A stretch of DNA of 64,000 nt from Runella rosea (GTDB lineage Bacteria; Bacteroidota; Bacteroidia; Cytophagales; Spirosomataceae): contig NZ_CP030850.1 of the NCBI RefSeq assembly GCF_003325355.1, positions 3,348,001 to 3,412,000 of the forward strand, given 5' to 3'. This document shows, piece by piece, positions 59,150-64,000 of this stretch. Made by a program: the position numbers and the translations under genes. The notes under the pieces are model-generated. The model had not been told where the DNA came from and did no database searches. It saw only the letters and a list, made by a program, of their open reading frames with translations. Position 1 is the first letter of the stretch; every line of letters begins with the position of its first letter.

Positions 59150-61591
59150 ATGTATGTTATAAAACGTGATGGCCGCCGGGAATCGGTCAAGTTTGACAAA
59201 ATCACCTCTCGCATCGAAAAATTGTGCTACGGCTTAGACGCACTTTATGTTCAGCCGATTGAAGTAGCCAAGAAAGTAGTAGGAGGCATCTTTGATGGCG
59301 TCACAACCGCACAGTTGGATGTTTTAGCCGCCGAAACGGCCGCTTCTATGACCACTAAGCACCCCGATTACGCTATTCTGGCAGCCCGTATTGCTATTTC
59401 AAACCTTCACAAAAACACGCTGAAATCATTTTCGGCGACCATGAAGCAGCTTTACACGTACACAGACCCAAAAACTGGGGAAAATGCATCGCTTATTTCA
59501 AAAGAAGCACACGATATTATTCGTAAACACGCCGCCTTACTGGATTCAACCATCATCTACGACCGCGACTATGGTTACGACTATTTTGGATACAAAACCC
59601 TCGAAAAATCGTACCTGTTGAAAGTGAACGGCAAGATTGCCGAACGCCCTCAACACATGCTCATGCGCGTAGCGGTGGGGATTCACTTGGAGGATATTGA
59701 CTCCGTCATTGAAACCTACAACCTCCTTTCGGAGCGTTGGTTTACGCACGCCACCCCGACCCTGTTCAACGCAGGTACTCCCAAGCCCCAAATGTCGAGC
59801 TGTTTCTTACTTACCATGAAAGACGACAGCATTGACGGCATTTACGATACCCTCAAACAATGCGCGTTGATTTCACAATCGGCGGGTGGTATTGGTTTGA
59901 GCATTCACAATATCCGCGCTACGGGAAGCTACATCAAAGGCACCAACGGTACTTCAAACGGTATTGTGCCGATGCTTCGGGTATTCAATGATACAGCTCG
60001 TTATGTAGACCAAGGCGGCGGAAAACGCAAAGGTTCTTTTGCCATTTATTTGGAGCCTTGGCACGCCGATATTTTTGAGTTTTTGGACCTAAAGAGAAAC
60101 CACGGAAAAGAAGAATTGCGCGCCCGCGATTTGTTCTATGCCATGTGGATTCCTGACCTGTTCATGAAGCGCGTCGAAGCAAATGATACATGGTCGTTGC
60201 TTTGCCCGCACGAGTGCCCAGGATTAGCGGATACTTACGGCGACGAATTTGAACAATTGTACGAAAAATACGAGCGTGAAGGCAAAGCCCGCAAAACCAT
60301 CAAAGCCCAGGACTTGTGGTTTGCCATTATGGAGTCCCAAATCGAAACGGGAACCCCATACATGCTTTACAAAGACCACGCCAACCGTAAGTCCAACCAG
60401 AAGAATTTGGGTACCATTAAGTCGTCAAACTTGTGTACCGAAATCATGGAATATACCTCTCCCGACGAAGTGGCAGTGTGTAACCTTGCCTCTATCTCGT
60501 TGCCAAAATTTGTGGAACAGGGAGAAGACGGATTTTTGCATTTCAACCACGAGAAGTTGTTCGACATTACAAAAGTAGTGACGAAAAACCTCAATAAAAT
60601 CATTGACCTCAACTACTATCCAGTGCCCGAAGCCGAGCGTAGCAACAAGCGCCACCGCCCCATTGGTATTGGTATTCAGGGTCTTGCGGATGCATTTTTG
60701 ATGATGCGTATGCCTTTCGAATCAGAAGAAGCACGCCGCCTCAACGAAGACATTCACGAAACCATCTACCACGGTGCATTGGTGGCTTCAATGGAATTGG
60801 CCAAAACGCAAGGGCCATACGAAACATGGAAAGGTTCGCCGATTTCACAGGGTATTTTCCAATTTGATATGTGGAATGTAACGCCAAAAAGCGGCCGTTG
60901 GAATTGGGATAAATTGCGCAAAGAGGTGGTTAAATTTGGCGTCCGCAACTCTCTACTATTGGCTCCAATGCCAACGGCTTCAACCAGCCAAATCTTGGGG
61001 AACAATGAGTGTTTTGAGCCATTTACGTCCAATCTTTACGTTCGTCGGGTATTGTCGGGAGAATTTATCGTTGTCAACAAATACCTTCTGAAAGACCTCG
61101 TAAAAGAAGGTTTGTGGAACGATTCCATGAAAAATAAACTCATGGCCCACAACGGCTCGGTACAGAAAATCGAAGAAGTACCTGCCAACCTCAAAGAACT
61201 GTACAAAACCGCTTGGGAAATTAAACAAAAGACCATTGTAGATATGGCCGCCGACCGAGGTGCCTACATCTGCCAATCCCAATCGCTCAATATTTTCATG
61301 GATAATGCCAACTACGGCAAACTGACTTCCATGCACTTCTATGCGTGGAAAAAAGGACTCAAGACGGGAATGTATTACCTCCGTACGCAAGCTGCCGTTG
61401 ATGCAGTTAAAATTACGGTCGAGAAAAATGCCGAAGCCGTTCTGGAGCCCGTCACTACTGCCGTTGAGGAGAAAGAACTGAACTACGAAAAATACGCTCA
61501 GGACAATGCACCTCAGGCAGCCGCCCGCGACAGTCAATCTGAAAGTCAGTATGTGCTTGATAAGCCAGAACAGAAAGAAGGCGAGAAATAA
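59150..61591 (+). CDS. nrdA: Class I ribonucleoside-diphosphate reductase alpha subunit
   Basis: An 813-residue enzyme that reduces ribonucleotides to deoxyribonucleotides with a radical. An ATP-cone occupies about residues 1-90 ([20 protein letters not shown]). The catalytic cysteines are Cys218 (SSCFLLT), Cys429 (NLCTE, thiyl) and Cys444 (AVCNLAS), with [17 protein letters not shown] later. Odd: the last Cys is residue 708, so the C-terminal CxxC pair that reloads the active site in standard class I enzymes is absent. The tail is Gln/Glu/Ser-rich. nrdB is not adjacent. The stop is followed by a strong terminator. Confidence 0.93.
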   Translation: MYVIKRDGRRESVKFDKITSRIEKLCYGLDALYVQPIEVAKKVVGGIFDGVTTAQLDVLAAETAASMTTKHPDYAILAARIAISNLHKNTLKSFSATMKQLYTYTDPKTGENASLISKEAHDIIRKHAALLDSTIIYDRDYGYDYFGYKTLEKSYLLKVNGKIAERPQHMLMRVAVGIHLEDIDSVIETYNLLSERWFTHATPTLFNAGTPKPQMSSCFLLTMKDDSIDGIYDTLKQCALISQSAGGIGLSIHNIRATGSYIKGTNGTSNGIVPMLRVFNDTARYVDQGGGKRKGSFAIYLEPWHADIFEFLDLKRNHGKEELRARDLFYAMWIPDLFMKRVEANDTWSLLCPHECPGLADTYGDEFEQLYEKYEREGKARKTIKAQDLWFAIMESQIETGTPYMLYKDHANRKSNQKNLGTIKSSNLCTEIMEYTSPDEVAVCNLASISLPKFVEQGEDGFLHFNHEKLFDITKVVTKNLNKIIDLNYYPVPEAERSNKRHRPIGIGIQGLADAFLMMRMPFESEEARRLNEDIHETIYHGALVASMELAKTQGPYETWKGSPISQGIFQFDMWNVTPKSGRWNWDKLRKEVVKFGVRNSLLLAPMPTASTSQILGNNECFEPFTSNLYVRRVLSGEFIVVNKYLLKDLVKEGLWNDSMKNKLMAHNGSVQKIEEVPANLKELYKTAWEIKQKTIVDMAADRGAYICQSQSLNIFMDNANYGKLTSMHFYAWKKGLKTGMYYLRTQAAVDAVKITVEKNAEAVLEPVTTAVEEKELNYEKYAQDNAPQAAARDSQSESQYVLDKPEQKEGEK

Positions 61592-61610
61592 TCCTTACTG
61601 ATCACACCCC

Positions 61611-61670
61611 AACAGCAGGCAATCAATCGTTGTATCTTTGTACACAATTGATTGCCTGCTGTTATTTTTA
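61611..61670 (+). terminator. Strong terminator after nrdA
   Basis: A perfect 17-bp stem, 61611-61627 (AACAGCAGGCAATCAAT) with 61647-61663, has a 19-base loop and an ATTTTTA tail. The loop contains TATCTTTG (61633-61640), a full -7 promoter match. See findings. Confidence 0.85.
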
Positions 61671-61680
61671 TGTATCTTTG
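61648..61680 (+). promoter_or_regulatory. Promoter of ybaB and the glycosyltransferase gene
   Basis: TTG (61648-61650), 22 bases, TATCTTTG (61673-61680), an exact Bacteroidota -7 with allowed spacing. The start would be near 61687, about 30 bases before ATG 61717. It overlaps the right arm of the nrdA terminator. Confidence 0.6.
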
Positions 61681-61716
61681 CGCCCTAAAAATTACACGTT
61701 TTAGCCCCCAAAAATT

Positions 61717-62055
61717 ATGTTTGGAGATATGATGGGAATGCTTGGAAAAGTCAAAGAATTCCAAGCCAAAATGAAGGAGGCCCAAGAAGGCCTTGGGCAA
61801 TTGACCGAGTCGGCCGAAACAGGTGCAGGTCTCGTAAAAGCAACAGTAAATGGGCGCAAACAAGTCGTAAGCCTTACCATCGACCCCGATTTGATGAAGC
61901 CAGAAGACCGCGAAATGTTGCAGGATTTGATTACTGCGGCCATTAATCGGGCTTTGGAAAATATCGAGGACCAAATCAAAGTTCACATTCAGCAATCTAC
62001 GGAAGGCGTTTTGCCCAACATCCCTGGATTGGATTTGAGTAAGTTTATGAAGTAA
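61717..62055 (+). CDS. YbaB/EbfC family nucleoid-associated protein
   Basis: A 112-residue DNA-binding protein of the YbaB type, with the long N-terminal helix KVKEFQAKMKEAQEGLGQ and the core strands VKATVNGRKQVVSLTIDPDL. It binds DNA as a dimer with a claw shape in known relatives. The family is often next to dnaX and recR. Here it directly precedes a glycosyltransferase gene with no gap (stop and ATG abut), so they are coupled. Confidence 0.92.
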   Translation: MFGDMMGMLGKVKEFQAKMKEAQEGLGQLTESAETGAGLVKATVNGRKQVVSLTIDPDLMKPEDREMLQDLITAAINRALENIEDQIKVHIQQSTEGVLPNIPGLDLSKFMK

Positions 62056-63093
62056 ATGCCAATCGACAAAGTAGCCCTCGTCATTCTTAATTATAACGGG
62101 AGAAACTTCTTAGAGAAGTTTCTCCCGTCTGTTGTTAAATATACCAAATCCGCCGCGATATATGTTGCCGACAGCGCCTCTACAGACGGTTCGGTGAGTT
62201 GGGTAGAGCAAAATTTTCCGACTGTAAAAACGATTATTTTACCCAAAAATTATGGGTATGCTGGCGGTTACAATCGCGCCCTGAAAAACATCTCTGCCGA
62301 GTATTACATCCTCCTCAATTCTGATGTTGAAGTCACCCCTCACTGGCTGACTCCCATCGTCAACCTGCTGGACCAAAATCCTCAAATTGCGGCCTGTCAA
62401 CCCAAACTATTGGCCCATCATGACAAAACTCAATTTGAGTACGCAGGGGCCGCAGGAGGCTATATCGACTGGCTCGGGTACACGTACTGTCGTGGGCGTA
62501 TATTTTACCACAACGAGACCGACACGGGCCAGTACGACACCACCGTCCCTATCTTCTGGGCGTCGGGCGCGGCTTTGGCGATTCGGTCCAAGCTTTTTCA
62601 CGAAATGGGCGGATTTGACGAGGATTTTTTTGCCCACATGGAAGAAATTGACCTTTGTTGGCGGCTGCATTCGGCAGGGTATCACGTATATTGCTGTCCG
62701 CAATCGGTGGTTTATCACGTAGGCGGCGGCACCCTTCCTCCTTCTAGCCCTTTCAAGACCTTCCTCAATTACCGCAACAGTTTGGCCATGCTCTATAAGA
62801 ATCTGCCCGCCAATCGTATCTGGTTTACTATCTTTTTGAGGCTTATTTTAGACGGGGTTTCATCAATTCGTTATTTGCCGCATGGTCAATGGCGAGATAT
62901 ATGGGCCATTGTAAGAGCTCATTTTGCATTTTATAGGTGGATTTTGGGTGAACTTCCCCAAAAACGCCGTCGGATTCAGCGGGAAATCGCCCAAACAAAT
63001 AGCCGTCAAACACTCCCAATCTCTTCTAAGAGCATCATTTGGGCGTATTTTGTAAAAGGGTGTAAAACCTTCGACTCATTTTCAAGGCTTTAA
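62056..63093 (+). CDS. GT2-family glycosyltransferase
   Basis: A 345-residue inverting transferase. The Rossmann-like start is VALVILNYNGRNFLEKFL (residues 6-23), the metal DxD-type motif LLNSDVEVTPHW is near residue 94, and FAHMEEIDLCWRLHSAGY near 200 gives the acid pair (ED-type). The VYHVGGGTLPPSSPFKT segment is seen in rhamnosyl and mannosyl transferases. C-terminal hydrophobic stretches (about 255-275 and 285-300) suggest a membrane-near location. A role in lipopolysaccharide or exopolysaccharide chain is likely. Start ATG abuts the ybaB stop. Confidence 0.9.
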   Translation: MPIDKVALVILNYNGRNFLEKFLPSVVKYTKSAAIYVADSASTDGSVSWVEQNFPTVKTIILPKNYGYAGGYNRALKNISAEYYILLNSDVEVTPHWLTPIVNLLDQNPQIAACQPKLLAHHDKTQFEYAGAAGGYIDWLGYTYCRGRIFYHNETDTGQYDTTVPIFWASGAALAIRSKLFHEMGGFDEDFFAHMEEIDLCWRLHSAGYHVYCCPQSVVYHVGGGTLPPSSPFKTFLNYRNSLAMLYKNLPANRIWFTIFLRLILDGVSSIRYLPHGQWRDIWAIVRAHFAFYRWILGELPQKRRRIQREIAQTNSRQTLPISSKSIIWAYFVKGCKTFDSFSRL

Positions 63094-63142
63094 TCAAAAA
63101 AATACTTGCTTTGTATTCTGTCAAAAAGCCGATAAAATCCTT

Positions 63143-63150
63143 TAATTTTG
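63143..63150 (+). promoter_or_regulatory. -7 element (TAATTTTG) upstream of mreB
   Basis: Exact TAnnTTTG match 40 bases before the mreB ATG. The start would be near 63157. No TTG is found at the normal -33 distance. Confidence 0.5.
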
Positions 63151-63190
63151 CGGCTCATTAAATTTTAGTCAATCTGCGAAAGCAAACAAC

Positions 63191-64000
63191 ATGGCATTAT
63201 TTGATTTTTTAACGAGCGAGATTGCAATAGATTTAGGAACAGCGAACACGCTGATTATTCACAAAGACAAAATCGTTGTGGATGAGCCATCTATCATTGC
63301 TTTGGACAAGAATAACGGGAAGGTGTTGGCGATTGGTCACAAAGCAATGCAAATGCACGAAAAGACCAATGAAAATATAAAAACCATACGCCCGTTAAAA
63401 GACGGTGTTATTGCCGACTTTACCGCTGCGGAATTAATGATTCGTGGGATGATCAAGATGATTACGCCCAACAATCGCTTCTTCACGCCTTCACACCGAA
63501 TGGTCATTTGTATTCCATCGGGTATTACAGAAGTAGAAAAACGAGCCGTAAAAGACTCGGCAGAACACGCAGGCGCGAAGGAAGTTTATATGGTACATGA
63601 ACCCATTGCGGCCTCAATTGGTATCGGTATCGATATTACACAGCCCAACGGTACCATGATTGTGGATATTGGTGGTGGAACAACCGAAATTGCCGTTATT
63701 GCCCTTTCAGGTATTGTATGTGAACAGTCCATTAGGATTGCTGGTGATGTTTTCACCAAAGACATTGTGGATTACATGCGCCGCGAGCACAATTTGCTGA
63801 TTGGTGAGCGTTCGGCGGAGCAAATCAAAATTGAAGTAGGCTCGGCCCTTCCAGAACTTGATAATCCTCCTGCTGACTTTGAAATTCGGGGCCGCGATTT
63901 GATGACTGGGATTCCGAAAGAAATCAAAGTTACCTACAGCGAAATTGCGTATGCCTTGGATAAATCGATTTCCAAAATCGAAGAAGCCGTGATGAAAGCC
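63191..64000 (+). CDS. mreB: Rod shape-determining protein MreB, N-terminal part, cut by window edge
   Basis: 270 codons are visible from the ATG at 63191 to the window end, about three quarters of the protein. Actin-type motifs: IAIDLGTANTLI (phosphate 1), MIVDIGGGTTEIAVIAL (phosphate 2), and VHEPIAASIGIGID, as in MreB. It forms filaments under the inner membrane that guide lateral wall synthesis. The rest of the mre genes would follow to the right. Confidence 0.95.
   Translation, partial: MALFDFLTSEIAIDLGTANTLIIHKDKIVVDEPSIIALDKNNGKVLAIGHKAMQMHEKTNENIKTIRPLKDGVIADFTAAELMIRGMIKMITPNNRFFTPSHRMVICIPSGITEVEKRAVKDSAEHAGAKEVYMVHEPIAASIGIGIDITQPNGTMIVDIGGGTTEIAVIALSGIVCEQSIRIAGDVFTKDIVDYMRREHNLLIGERSAEQIKIEVGSALPELDNPPADFEIRGRDLMTGIPKEIKVTYSEIAYALDKSISKIEEAVMKA

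Noticed and set aside
1-64000. tRNA, rRNA, CRISPR arrays, insertion sequences or prophage
   Set aside because: No tRNA-like T-loop or CCA-end pattern, no array of spaced direct repeats, and no transposase or phage gene was recognised.

Overview
The window looks like a chromosomal segment of a Bacteroidota bacterium of the order Cytophagales, probably Spirosomaceae (Runella/Dyadobacter-like; this placement is inferred from gene content, not from a search). Pointers are promoters of the TAnnTTTG type, a C-terminal sorting tail of the type IX secretion kind, many lipoproteins with short signal peptides, menaquinone genes, and DUF1501/DUF1553 proteins. Both ends cut a gene: an FAD-linked oxidase on the left and mreB on the right. 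I saw no tRNA, rRNA, CRISPR array, prophage or insertion sequence.

Layout. 1-8.5 kb: truncated FAD oxidase, prmA, a dehydrogenase, an ECF-type sigma factor, murB, an rRNA m5C methyltransferase, an AT-rich lipoprotein, short palindromic repeats, and a sulfite dehydrogenase with its cytochrome c. 8.7-13.4 kb: an S9 peptidase, a BioF-like PLP enzyme, a membrane protein and a MarR regulator with a clear operator. 13.7-20.6 kb: a TetR-controlled RND efflux operon (TetR, TolC, adaptor, pump). 20.6-32 kb, mostly minus strand: lipoprotein MsrB, a DUF433/DUF5615 toxin-antitoxin-like pair, DUF1684, two esterases, a GntR/LacI-type hybrid regulator, tcdA, tatD, an ElaA acetyltransferase, two transporters and a polysaccharide deacetylase. 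31.8-40.6 kb: a block of exported proteins with a planctomycete-type pair (two-CxxCH DUF1549/LamG/DUF1553 lipoprotein plus Tat-exported DUF1501), two Tat-exported sugar-isomerase-like proteins and a divergent AraC regulator with looping-type operator halves. 40.6-45 kb: PH-domain protein, orphan histidine kinase, unknown protein, menE and a Rieske lipoprotein on one strand. 45-56.3 kb: CotH kinase with sorting tail, lone HsdR_N nuclease opposite an AMP nucleosidase, TPR protein, menA, an SRP (4.5S) RNA, the full-length FAD/Fe-S oxidase, murE and a LOG-family protein. 56.4-64 kb: XdhC and MoeA, class I ribonucleotide reductase alpha subunit, YbaB, a GT2 glycosyltransferase and mreB.

Links. MoeA and XdhC supply molybdenum cofactor functions that the sulfite dehydrogenase at 7-8.5 kb would need. 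MenE and MenA are separate parts of menaquinone synthesis. MurB, MurE and MreB serve the cell wall. The most notable items are the SRP RNA with an altered apical loop, an operator-like element shared by two distant intergenic regions, the AraC/DUF1501/DUF1553/isomerase block, a ribonucleotide reductase without the usual C-terminal cysteine pair, and a G8 tract in front of a lipoprotein gene that has no ATG.
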